Source: Acinetobacter albensis
GTDB taxonomy: Bacteria > Pseudomonadota > Gammaproteobacteria > Pseudomonadales > Moraxellaceae
Reading direction: 5' to 3'
Length of the DNA stretch: 64,000 nt
NCBI RefSeq assembly: GCF_900095025.1
Contig: NZ_FMBK01000016.1
Location: forward strand, 18,702-82,701
Position numbers and translations under genes: made by a program. Under the pieces are notes generated by a model. It saw nothing but the letters and a program-made list of their open reading frames with translations, did not search any database and was not told where the DNA came from. Below are positions 10,499 through 18,941 of this stretch, one piece after another (position 1 is the first letter of the stretch; the number at the start of each line of letters is the position of its first letter).

Positions 10499-13400
10499 GG
10501 CGCATCTCCAGTTTCATTCATGACTGATCCAACTGGCTGGACTTTTTGATGCGATCTTTGCAAGCGATCAAAGAATAGGTAAACCACAGGTGTGGTAAAT
10601 AAGGTCAGCAGCTGGCTCAAAATCAATCCGCCCACCATCACAATACCTAAAGGTTGACGCAGTTCAGCGCCAGAACCTGAAGCCAGCATAAGTGGAATGG
10701 CACCTACGAGTGCCGCAAGCGTAGTCATGAGAATTGGCCTAAATCGAATTAAGGCAGCTTGATAAATTGCTTGTTGTGCTGAAAGACCTTCATTACGCTG
10801 TGCATCTAAAGCAAAATCCACCATCATAATTCCATTTTTCTTCACCAAACCAATCAATAAAATGATGCCAATTAAAGCAATCATATCCAACGGACGGTTG
10901 ACTATAAAAAGCGCCAGCAATGCACCAATAGCCGCCGAAGGTAAAGTCGAAAGAATGGTAATCGGGTGAATAAAGCTTTCATACAATATGCCTAACACCA
11001 GATACATGGTTACGATGGCAGCCAGTATCAGCCAAAAAGTATGCTGTAATGAGTTTTCAAAGGCCGCCGCTGTACCTTGCAGCTCTAGGCTGACTCCTGC
11101 TGGTAAATTCAGAGTGTTTTCAACACGGCGTATGGCCTGAATTCCTTCACCTAAAGAAATTCCCTGTGCTAAGTTGAAAGATATGTTATATGCTGGGAAC
11201 TGCGCCTGCTGTTGCAAAATAACGGGAGTACGCTTTTGTACAATCTCAGCCACCGAACTGAGCAAAACGGATTCACCGCTGGCATTTTGGATATAGGTTT
11301 GATTCAGCGCATCCATCCCTTGCGTCAAACCGGGGGCAAGTTCCAACACAATACGGTACTGATTCGCCTGCGTATATAAAGTGGCAATTTGGCGTTGTGC
11401 AAACAAATTCTGTAAAGCTTGACTGATATCCTCAATAGTTAGGCCTAAGCGGGCAGCTGCATCGCGGTTAACATCAATAAATGCTTGTAGCCCTTGACCA
11501 CCATCGTCAATGGCTACGTCCGAGAACTCTGACTGTTGGCGTAAGGCTTCTACAAAGATAGAACTAAACTGCTGCAAATCTTCAGCTTTAACCGCGGTTA
11601 GACTGAGCTGGTATTGGGTACGACTGATTTTGTCCTCAATACTCAGCTCCTGCACGGACTGCATCCAGCCTTTAATTCCCTGTACATGGTTGAACTGATG
11701 TTTTAAACGTACCATCACTTGATCCGCACTGTCGCGATCGTGATGTGCTTTTAAGTTAATAAGAATGCGTCCATTACTGAGTTTAGGATTCTGCGCATCA
11801 ATACCGATAAATGAAGATAAGCTCTCAACGGCAGGATCTTTTAAAATCTGGCTGGCTAGCGCCTGCTGCCGTTCACTCATTACTCCAAAAGAAATATCAT
11901 CTGGTGCTTCAGTTATCACTTGTATGACGCCACTGTCCTGTATTGGGAAAAAACCTTTAGGAATCACCCAGTACAATATGCCAGCCAAAACTACTGTGCC
12001 AAGCATCACTGCTAATGTTAGTACCTGATGCCGAAATACCCACTGTAACGCCTTGCCATAATGTTGAATAATCCGGTCCAAACTCCAGCGGCTGCGGCGC
12101 GGCGCATGCTTTGCATCTTTAAGCAAATAAGCACACATCATGGGAGTCAGGGTTAAAGAGATAACCAGTGATAAACCAATTGCCGCAGCCAAAGTTACAG
12201 CAAATTCATGGAATAGTCTGCCTACAACATCGCCCATGAATAGCAACGGAATCAACACAGCAATGAGCGAGATGGTTAAAGAAATTAAGGTAAATCCAAT
12301 TTCTTTTGATCCGTTGAGCGCGGCCTGCATTAGACTTTCACCAGATTCGCGATGACGAGCAATATTCTCCAGCATCACAATCGCATCATCCACTACAAAT
12401 CCTGTGGCAATGGTTAAAGCCATCAACGTCAAGTTGTTTACCGAGAAGCCAAGAAAATGCATCAAAACAAAGGTGCCAATAATGGACAATGGCACCGCGA
12501 TGCTCGGAATAATAGTGGCAGATAAGTTTCTTAAAAACAGAAATGTCACCATCACCACAAGGCAAACAGCAAAGACCAGCTCTTTTTGCACATCCTGAAT
12601 AGCACTGCGTATACTTTCCGTGCGGTCTGTCAGTACTCTAATTTGTACATTTTCAGGCAGATTACGCTGTAATTCTGGCAAAACCTGCTTAATTTGATCA
12701 GCTACATCTATAACATTGGCATTCGGTTGACGCTGTATATTAACCAAAATGGCCGACTGACTGTCTGCCCATGCTGCCATGTAGCGGTCTTCACTACTCT
12801 CGATCACCTGTGCTACATCTTTCAGACGGATTGGTGCACTGCTATTCCAGCGTAAAATTAGATTTTCATAATCCGCAATAGAGCGAATTTGTTCGTTTGC
12901 ATCCAACATGGTGGTGCGGTAAGGCCCATCAAAACTACCTTTGGGCTGATTGGAATTCGTTGCATTGATTGCGACACGGATATCCTCAGCACTCATTTTA
13001 TAAGATGCAAGCGCAGCAGGATTTATTTGCACCCGTATAGCTGGACGTTGTCCGCCAGCAAGGCTGACCATACCTACTCCAGAAAGCTGTGAAAGCTTCT
13101 GTGCCACTCGCGTATCCACCATGTCATAGACGGTGGGGAGTGCTAAAGTCTTGGAGCTAATGGCCAATGTAATAACAGGAACATCTGCTGGATTGACTTT
13201 GCGATAAATCGGCGACGTCGGTAAATCGTTGGGTAGTTTGCTGCTGGCTGTGCTCAGCGCAGATTGCACTTCCTGCTCGACCACACCCAATTCTGCGCTC
13301 AGATCAAATTGTAAAGTGATCACTGATGCACCAACCGAGCTGGTCGAAGACATTTGCTTCAGACCAGAAATTTTACCCATCTCACGTTCTAACGGCATCG

Positions 13401-13590
13401 TCATTGTGCGCTGTACGGTATCTGGATTGGCCCCCGGCTGAAAAGTATAGATTTGAATAATCGGATAATCCACTTGCGGCAAGGCGGAAACTGGTAGAAG
13501 GCGCCAGACCAACAAACCACTGAATAACAGTGCTAGCATGAGCAACACTGTTGCAACTGGGCGTAGAATGAAGAAACGTGAAATATTCAT
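10495..13590 (-). CDS. RND transporter, MdtB/MuxB-like subunit
   Basis: A 1031-residue RND protein, paralogous to its downstream neighbour. It begins MNISRFFILRPVATVLLMLALLFSG and carries the TM4 relay in GFVVDDAIVMLENIARH. It sits between the membrane-fusion protein gene (4 bp upstream) and the MdtC-like gene (overlapping), the standard mdtA-B-C order. In E. coli MdtB and MdtC assemble as a mixed trimer and export bile salts, novobiocin and, with other pumps, enterobactin. Export of a siderophore is therefore conceivable here given the iron-linked operon head. Confidence 0.92.
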   Translation of the reverse strand: MNISRFFILRPVATVLLMLALLFSGLLVWRLLPVSALPQVDYPIIQIYTFQPGANPDTVQRTMTMPLEREMGKISGLKQMSSTSSVGASVITLQFDLSAELGVVEQEVQSALSTASSKLPNDLPTSPIYRKVNPADVPVITLAISSKTLALPTVYDMVDTRVAQKLSQLSGVGMVSLAGGQRPAIRVQINPAALASYKMSAEDIRVAINATNSNQPKGSFDGPYRTTMLDANEQIRSIADYENLILRWNSSAPIRLKDVAQVIESSEDRYMAAWADSQSAILVNIQRQPNANVIDVADQIKQVLPELQRNLPENVQIRVLTDRTESIRSAIQDVQKELVFAVCLVVMVTFLFLRNLSATIIPSIAVPLSIIGTFVLMHFLGFSVNNLTLMALTIATGFVVDDAIVMLENIARHRESGESLMQAALNGSKEIGFTLISLTISLIAVLIPLLFMGDVVGRLFHEFAVTLAAAIGLSLVISLTLTPMMCAYLLKDAKHAPRRSRWSLDRIIQHYGKALQWVFRHQVLTLAVMLGTVVLAGILYWVIPKGFFPIQDSGVIQVITEAPDDISFGVMSERQQALASQILKDPAVESLSSFIGIDAQNPKLSNGRILINLKAHHDRDSADQVMVRLKHQFNHVQGIKGWMQSVQELSIEDKISRTQYQLSLTAVKAEDLQQFSSIFVEALRQQSEFSDVAIDDGGQGLQAFIDVNRDAAARLGLTIEDISQALQNLFAQRQIATLYTQANQYRIVLELAPGLTQGMDALNQTYIQNASGESVLLSSVAEIVQKRTPVILQQQAQFPAYNISFNLAQGISLGEGIQAIRRVENTLNLPAGVSLELQGTAAAFENSLQHTFWLILAAIVTMYLVLGILYESFIHPITILSTLPSAAIGALLALFIVNRPLDMIALIGIILLIGLVKKNGIMMVDFALDAQRNEGLSAQQAIYQAALIRFRPILMTTLAALVGAIPLMLASGSGAELRQPLGIVMVGGLILSQLLTLFTTPVVYLFFDRLQRSHQKVQPVGSVMNETGDAP

Positions 13591-13593
13591 GCT

Positions 13594-14799
13594 TTATCCA
13601 GTGGCCGATCGTGTTGAAGTCGCTTTTATATTTTCCTTCACAATTTGTACTTCATGCCCCTCAGAGAGTCGGTCAATACCCTCTAAAACCACGCGCTCAG
13701 TTCCGTTTAACCCAGTTAAAATTTCGGTTTGTCCTTGTGAAGTCACACCTAACTTCACTATGCGTATTTCAGCTTTATTTTGAGTATTAATCACATAGAC
13801 ATAGGTGCCTTTTGCGCCATGCTGAATAGCATCACTGGGGATACTGACCGCATCTTGAATGGTGTGAGCATTCAGACGGATATTGACAAACTGGTTTGGA
13901 AACAGCGCATCATCGCGGTTATCGAATACTGCTTTTAATTTTAAGGTGCCAGTATTAAGGTCTATCTGGTTATCCAAAGCCTGCACCTGTCCTGAAGCCA
14001 ATTGTTTTTGATCAGCTTTGTCCCATGCGCTGACTTGTGCTTTCTGTCCTTGACTGGATGCTCCACGTAAGATGTCTAAATAGTTTTCTGCGACCGCGAA
14101 TTGCACATAAATTGGATGAACCTGCGTTACTGTGACTAAGCCTGCTTCTTCATTGGCTTGAATTAAATTACCAGCATCCTTCTGCTTAAATCCTACTCGC
14201 CCTGCAATAGGGGAATAAATTTTGGTATAAGACAGGTTCAGTTTCGCAGCATCCACTTGCGCCTGATTGGCTTGAATTTGCCCTTTTAACTGATTCACCA
14301 AAGCTTGTTGCTGCTCCACCTGTTGTTTCGCAATTGAGTCTTGCTTAAACAGCAATTGATAGCGCGCCAGCTCAGTCTCGGCATTGCGTAGTTGTGCCAT
14401 ATTCTGTTGCTGCGTGCCTTGTGCCTGAGCCAATGCCACCTTAAAAGGTGCTGGATCTATTTGTGCCAGTAACTGACCTTTGGCAACTAAATAACCTTCT
14501 TGAAAATAAATACCTTGCAGCGCGCCTGAAACCTGACTTTGAACATTCACCATATGTGCGGGAATAACAGTTCCAATTGCTTTCAATTCAACACTTAAAT
14601 CACGGCGCTCGACTGCAACTACTCGTACGGGTACGGGCTTGCTCCATTGGCTGAATTCTTCTGTAGGCTGAGAAGACGCCGTAGCCCAATATCCATAGCC
14701 TGCGCATAACGCCAGAATAAGAATAAATCCGATTAAATATATAAATTTAGGGACAAGAGGCTTTTTTTTGTGGTTTAAATTTTCAGTTAGATCACTCAT
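13594..14799 (-). CDS. RND membrane-fusion (periplasmic adaptor) protein, MdtA-like
   Basis: About 401 residues: a cytoplasmic basic N-terminus, one membrane anchor (KFIYLIGFILILALCAGYGYWA), a split lipoyl domain, an alpha-helical hairpin (about residues 120-185, rich in Q/L/A heptads) and beta-barrel domains. It bridges the RND pair to the outer-membrane channel. The open frame can be extended to a GTG at 14808 directly abutting the DUF3325 stop. I prefer the ATG at 14799, which has a GGTAAG-like ribosome site upstream. Direct continuity with the DUF3325 gene puts the pump in the same operon as the PepSY genes. Confidence 0.9.
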   Translation of the reverse strand: MSDLTENLNHKKKPLVPKFIYLIGFILILALCAGYGYWATASSQPTEEFSQWSKPVPVRVVAVERRDLSVELKAIGTVIPAHMVNVQSQVSGALQGIYFQEGYLVAKGQLLAQIDPAPFKVALAQAQGTQQQNMAQLRNAETELARYQLLFKQDSIAKQQVEQQQALVNQLKGQIQANQAQVDAAKLNLSYTKIYSPIAGRVGFKQKDAGNLIQANEEAGLVTVTQVHPIYVQFAVAENYLDILRGASSQGQKAQVSAWDKADQKQLASGQVQALDNQIDLNTGTLKLKAVFDNRDDALFPNQFVNIRLNAHTIQDAVSIPSDAIQHGAKGTYVYVINTQNKAEIRIVKLGVTSQGQTEILTGLNGTERVVLEGIDRLSEGHEVQIVKENIKATSTRSATG

Positions 14800-14808
14800 G
14801 AACAACAC

Positions 14809-15162
14809 TTACCCATATATTCGAAAAAATTGCAGCCCAAGTACCAAACACAGCAAAACTATACAAAAATTTAAATTCAACTTGGGCCGATATGACTGAA
14901 TAAAAATGATGCAGCCTGCGGCCGCAGTAGCAATGCCAAAGCATGCCGTAATCCCCACTGCGCCTCCCCATGCTAAAATGCTAGTACACAGCGCAAGTAT
15001 CAAACAGCACCAGCCTAAGCCATAGCTGAGTTTGGCTAGCTTGAAAGAAAGTGCATGATTGAGGATTAATTTGGCATTACGTTCCATGGAAAAGTTCAAT
15101 GCAAACATACCTAAATAACTGAGTAAGCAGGCAGTTGAGATATTGACTGTATCAAGGCTCAT
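14809..15162 (-). CDS. DUF3325-like small membrane protein
   Basis: A 117-residue protein with four predicted membrane segments, resembling the DUF3325 family usually encoded with PepSY-TM and DUF3649 proteins near iron-siderophore genes. Its start overlaps the stop of the PepSY gene by 4 bp and its stop abuts the adaptor protein gene, so it is a middle gene of the operon. No catalytic motif is visible. The function is unknown; a role in the iron-reduction module is only inferred from the company it keeps. Confidence 0.7.
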   Translation of the reverse strand: MSLDTVNISTACLLSYLGMFALNFSMERNAKLILNHALSFKLAKLSYGLGWCCLILALCTSILAWGGAVGITACFGIATAAAGCIIFIQSYRPKLNLNFCIVLLCLVLGLQFFRIYG

Positions 15163-16844
15163 GACAACTCCTTACTGGTCTGAATTACATCCGACTGAAC
15201 CTGTTTTGGCATGCGCTTCGCTTTAGGTACTGGTTTTTTTAAAATTACGTTACGCTTCAACCAAACTTTGTAGGTAGCCCATGCCAAAAGACTACCCAAA
15301 AACAGAAATCCAAGGTCAATGCTGGCCAATTCATAATCCTGATGCATGAGTGAAGCGGCTAAATGTCGTTCTGTCGTCAGCGCATTTAGGAGTGGCAGCA
15401 ATAGATAAGCCAGAGAAGCAACGCTTAGAATTTCCAGCCAAGCGCGTGCAATTGGCCTGCACAACGCATAAAAGAAACTCAATGCTAAAGTGATATACAA
15501 ACTGTGGATTTCCCAAGCAGCCCGATCAGCTAGATTTATGGGAATTAGGCGGTTAGCCCAAAAATAGACTGCAATTGCTAAAGGCAACCCCGCAATCATG
15601 GCAATGTTCAAGCGCTCTACCATTACATGACCAAAACTCATCCGCTCGGCTTTTAGCTGTTTTGTTCTGCGTTTTACCGTCCACAGTACTAAACCGGTCG
15701 CAACCATCGCTGTACCCAATAATCCAGTAATGACATAAAGCATCCGAATCAGCGGTGAAGCAAAAGAGCCTTCATGCAGCCCCAACACAGCCAAGGCAAA
15801 TTGCATTGGTGCTTTGTCTTCATTGGAGGGATTTTCAATAATTTTTTTCCCGTTGGATAAATCAAAACTCAGAGATGCGCGCTGTCTGGCAATACTGTCA
15901 TGACTAATTTGATAGAACTCTGCTTTAGGAGGTGCATCACCTTTGGCAGGATAGAAATTCACGCTGCCAATGCGATGTACTCCCCATTCTTGTTGCACTT
16001 GCTGCAATATAGGTTGGACTGGAACAAAATGCTGTGCGCTCTGCCCCATCGGCTTCGCAACATTTGATGCATTGGTATCAAAGCGCGAACTGGGATACAG
16101 TTCTGCATAGTAGCGCTCTGAATTTTTCTCGCCAAAACCGTAAACCATTGGCACGCCAAACGGCATATAGGCATTGGCAAAAAAAATTAGGCCGCTATAA
16201 GTGATCATCAAATAGAATGGCAAAGCGATCACGCTGATGACATTGTGTGCATCCAGCCATGAACGCTGGCCTTTGGCGGGACGGAAAGTGAAAAAGTCCT
16301 TGAAAATCTTTTTATGGGTGATGATGCCCGAAATAATCGCCACGAACATGAACATGGTGCAGATCCCGACAATGCGGATGGCCCAGTCATAAGGAAGATA
16401 ATGCAAAGCATAATGCATGCGGTACAGCGCATCGCCGCCACCAGTTTCCCGCGGCTTGAGCTGCTGCGCCGGCGGCTGCCCACTATTAATATCTAAAACT
16501 TGAGTACGGTATTCGCCGTAGCGTTGGCCTTCTTGCGCGGGCAGCGACCAGTTCACGGAGAATTCATCTCGGTCGCGAGCACTTGACATTAAATTGATGC
16601 CCCAACGTTCAGCCTGCTGTGCTTCCGGCAGTTGCTTCAAATAAGCATAGGCTTTACCCAATTGATCTGCTTCCGCTGGAACGGCTGCAGTCTGCATAGC
16701 CCTTTCCGGCTGCATCCAACGGGTCAGTTCAATCTGCACATAACCTGCTGTTCCAGTTAAAAACACAAAGAACAGTACCCAGCCGACCACCAAGCCAGTC
16801 CATGTATGCAACCAAGCCATGCATTGGCGGAAGCCTTCCTTCAT
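15159..16844 (-). CDS. PepSY-associated TM-helix protein (iron-linked)
   Basis: A 561-residue inner-membrane protein with the PepSY-TM pattern: an N-terminal helix in HTWTGLVVGWVLFFVFLTGTAGY, a periplasmic PepSY region, further helices (about 180-260, 370-400) and several C-terminal helices. Relatives (FpvG/PiuB-like) act in reductive iron release from siderophores in the periplasm. The open frame extends to 16913, but the ATG at 16844 forms an ATGA overlap with the upstream DUF3649 stop and gives the family-typical N-terminus, so I use it. The specific siderophore is unknown. Confidence 0.82.
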   Translation of the reverse strand: MKEGFRQCMAWLHTWTGLVVGWVLFFVFLTGTAGYVQIELTRWMQPERAMQTAAVPAEADQLGKAYAYLKQLPEAQQAERWGINLMSSARDRDEFSVNWSLPAQEGQRYGEYRTQVLDINSGQPPAQQLKPRETGGGDALYRMHYALHYLPYDWAIRIVGICTMFMFVAIISGIITHKKIFKDFFTFRPAKGQRSWLDAHNVISVIALPFYLMITYSGLIFFANAYMPFGVPMVYGFGEKNSERYYAELYPSSRFDTNASNVAKPMGQSAQHFVPVQPILQQVQQEWGVHRIGSVNFYPAKGDAPPKAEFYQISHDSIARQRASLSFDLSNGKKIIENPSNEDKAPMQFALAVLGLHEGSFASPLIRMLYVITGLLGTAMVATGLVLWTVKRRTKQLKAERMSFGHVMVERLNIAMIAGLPLAIAVYFWANRLIPINLADRAAWEIHSLYITLALSFFYALCRPIARAWLEILSVASLAYLLLPLLNALTTERHLAASLMHQDYELASIDLGFLFLGSLLAWATYKVWLKRNVILKKPVPKAKRMPKQVQSDVIQTSKELS

Positions 16845-17152
16845 AGTGTTCCCCACGGCTTGAGCAATACCGCCAACAAACCTAGGCCCGCAATGCAGCC
16901 TAAAGTCAGGCAAAACGCATGCAATGCATTTTTAATACTGAATATAGCCAAGATAAAAATCAGCCACACTATAAAACTCATCTGCAATCCAGCATATACA
17001 GCAAGAGCCAACTGTTCTGGAAACATAAGTCCAACCACTGGCACGGTTAAGTTGGCAATACAAAAACCGCCCAAGGAGGCAAGCAAAATACGCAGCAGTA
17101 CCATAAAGCGGTAGCGCTGCTGATCATTAAGTTTAGAAATCACGGGCTTCAT
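16841..17152 (-). CDS. DUF3649-like small membrane protein
   Basis: A 103-residue protein with about three hydrophobic helices, resembling the DUF3649 family, which is normally found directly before PepSY-TM and DUF3325 genes in iron-uptake loci. It is the first gene of the seven-gene minus-strand operon and overlaps the PepSY gene by ATGA. It faces the ECF sigma factor gene across a 223-bp region holding a Fur-box-like palindrome, so iron repression is likely. No enzymatic residues are evident. Confidence 0.7.
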   Translation of the reverse strand: MKPVISKLNDQQRYRFMVLLRILLASLGGFCIANLTVPVVGLMFPEQLALAVYAGLQMSFIVWLIFILAIFSIKNALHAFCLTLGCIAGLGLLAVLLKPWGTL

Positions 17153-17279
17153 CTATTTATTCACTACTGACATGCAGAAACTTCTGTATACCCATTACGG
17201 GTATTTACTACTAAGACGAATGAAAAGAAAAAACAGCTCACAATAAATGTTGCGATTTGTAATTTTTAGTTGTTGTGTT

Positions 17280-17294
17280 TAATAATGATTATTA
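17280..17294. promoter_or_regulatory. Fur-box-like palindrome in divergent promoter region
   Basis: A perfect 7-1-7 palindrome (TAATAAT-G-ATTATTA) matches the Fur pattern TGATAAT-N-ATTATCA in six of seven positions per arm. It lies 81 bp before the ECF sigma gene and 128 bp before the DUF3649-PepSY-RND operon. It most likely controls the sigma factor and may control both directions. Fur regulation is inferred from the motif and the iron-type genes. Confidence 0.65.
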
Positions 17295-17375
17295 TTAACA
17301 TTATCAGGTAAACCTTCACCTCCTAATTTTCAGGACAAATTTTAGGATTGTTGTCTCAAGCCAATAGGCAAAAAT

Positions 17376-17891
17376 ATGAATCTGAATGTACAAAAACAGC
17401 TATGGCTCAGCCACGTTTATCAAACGCATCAAACTACATTATTGTCTTGGTTTAAGCATAAACTTCAGCATCACCATCAATCAGAAGATTTAAGTCAGGA
17501 AGTTTTTTATCGCGCTTTAAAAAGTAATTATTGTTTTACGAGCATTAAAGAACCGCAAGCGTGGTTAATGGGTATAGCGAAACATGTGATCATTGACCAT
17601 TGGCGTCGTCAACATATTGAACGTTTATATTTAGAAGCACTGGCCTATTTACCCGAAGAATTTTATCCTTCCGCTGAGCATGAGGTTTGTATTCGCGAAA
17701 CTTTATATCAAGTTCATCTCATGCTAGAAAAACTCCCACAACGTACAGCTCAAGTTTTTTTATTATCGCAATTAGATGGTTTGACTTATTATACGATTGC
17801 TGAAAAATTAGGTATTTCTGAAGCGACGGTTAAACGCGATATGAAACAGGCTTTCCTTGCCTGTATAAATCTTTATAATTCCGAACATTAA
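17376..17891 (+). CDS. FecI-like ECF sigma factor
   Basis: A 171-residue sigma-70 family ECF factor. Region 2 is seen in QSEDLSQEVFYRALKS and the following AWLMGIAKHVIIDHWRR, and region 4 in LPQRTAQVFLLSQLDGLTYYTIAEKLGISEATVKRDMKQA. It is followed 21 bp later by a FecR regulator and then two TonB receptors with signalling STN domains. This is the classic cell-surface signalling set: ligand-loaded receptor, FecR, then sigma factor, which directs transcription of the receptor genes. A Fur-like box lies upstream. Confidence 0.92.
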   Translation: MNLNVQKQLWLSHVYQTHQTTLLSWFKHKLQHHHQSEDLSQEVFYRALKSNYCFTSIKEPQAWLMGIAKHVIIDHWRRQHIERLYLEALAYLPEEFYPSAEHEVCIRETLYQVHLMLEKLPQRTAQVFLLSQLDGLTYYTIAEKLGISEATVKRDMKQAFLACINLYNSEH

Positions 17892-17912
17892 TTCAATTTC
17901 ATCTGGGTATTT

Positions 17913-18884
17913 ATGTCTGCTCCTCAGCCCATTCCTGAGCATGTTATAGATGAAGCTACAGATTGGCTGGTCTTGTTGAATTCAGGGGAAGTCACTGAAC
18001 TGCAACTTCAACAATTCGAGCAATGGAAAGCAGAAAAACAACAAAATGCTTTAGCTATTCAGTACATTGAAAGGCTGACTCAGGGCCTATCTAACCTTCC
18101 TTCAAACTTTCAACCTGAACTTTTAGTGAGTTCCGAAAAAAAATTTCATTCAGCGCTTAAAAGAAATATTTTACTTAGTCTTTCTGGATTATTTCTTCTT
18201 GGGTTTCTAGCCTCTTGTATTTCGTGGGAAAAATGGCAAGCGGATTATCATACTGAAGTAGGTGAAATTAAATCAGTACTTTTAGAAGATGGTTCACAAC
18301 TAATTTTATCCAGTGACAGTTATGTCAAGATTAAATTTTCAACACAAAAACGTCAGGTCAAATTAATTGAAGGTGAAATTTATATTCAAACCGCCAAGGA
18401 TCAACAAAAGCATTATCGTGCTTTTATTGTGGAGACACAGGATGGTCAAGTTGAAGCTTTAGGTACACAGTTTACGGTTCGTCAGGAAAATAGTCACAAA
18501 ACAAAAGTAAGTGTTTATCAACATGCTGTCGCGGTACACGCAGAGCAGTTGACAGAAAGCCATGTTATTCACCAAGGTCATCATGTGGTTTTTGATAACC
18601 AATATATTTCAAAATCGACTGCTTTACAAAATGAGCATCCTTATTGGACTCAACGACTTTTAGTGGTTGAAAAATGGCCATTAGAAAAAGTGTTATCTGA
18701 ACTCTATCGTTATAAGAAAGGAACTTATTTTTTGGATGAAAGTCTTAAAGCAATCCCCGTTTCTGGTGTTTTTTCACTACAAAATACACAGCAAAGTTTA
18801 GAAACATTGGCTTATTCACATCAACTTGACTTGAATTTTTATAGTCCTTATGTGCTGAAGATTAAAAAAAAGATAAAAAATTGA
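17913..18884 (+). CDS. FecR-family sigma regulator
   Basis: A 323-residue inner-membrane regulator. The cytoplasmic N-terminal DUF4880-like region (DEATDWLVLLNSG...FEQWKAEK) binds the sigma factor. One membrane segment lies at about residues 86-103 (NILLSLSGLFLLGFLASC), followed by the periplasmic FecR domain (about 110-215) and a C-terminal STN-like region that contacts the receptor signalling domain. It passes the signal from either downstream receptor to the ECF sigma factor and is probably co-transcribed with it. Confidence 0.92.
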   Translation: MSAPQPIPEHVIDEATDWLVLLNSGEVTELQLQQFEQWKAEKQQNALAIQYIERLTQGLSNLPSNFQPELLVSSEKKFHSALKRNILLSLSGLFLLGFLASCISWEKWQADYHTEVGEIKSVLLEDGSQLILSSDSYVKIKFSTQKRQVKLIEGEIYIQTAKDQQKHYRAFIVETQDGQVEALGTQFTVRQENSHKTKVSVYQHAVAVHAEQLTESHVIHQGHHVVFDNQYISKSTALQNEHPYWTQRLLVVEKWPLEKVLSELYRYKKGTYFLDESLKAIPVSGVFSLQNTQQSLETLAYSHQLDLNFYSPYVLKIKKKIKN

Positions 18885-18903
18885 CCTTTTTTTCTGCTAC
18901 ATC

Positions 18904-18925
18904 CGACTTATAGAGAAATACACTC
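18904..18925 (+). promoter_or_regulatory. Leader motif shared with the second STN receptor gene
   Basis: The motif CGACTTAT followed by AGAGAAA and TACACTC starts 38 bp before the receptor ATG. An almost identical motif (21567-21589) precedes the second receptor at the same distance. This makes it a candidate ECF-sigma promoter element, although recent duplication of the receptor genes would also explain the match. Confidence 0.4.
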
Positions 18926-18941
18926 TTAATCGAGAAACAGC

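Noticed and set aside
15331..16496. Several 60-85 codon open frames inside the PepSY and RND genes on either strand
   Set aside because: They overlap well-supported membrane protein genes and have no family signatures, so they are frame shadows.
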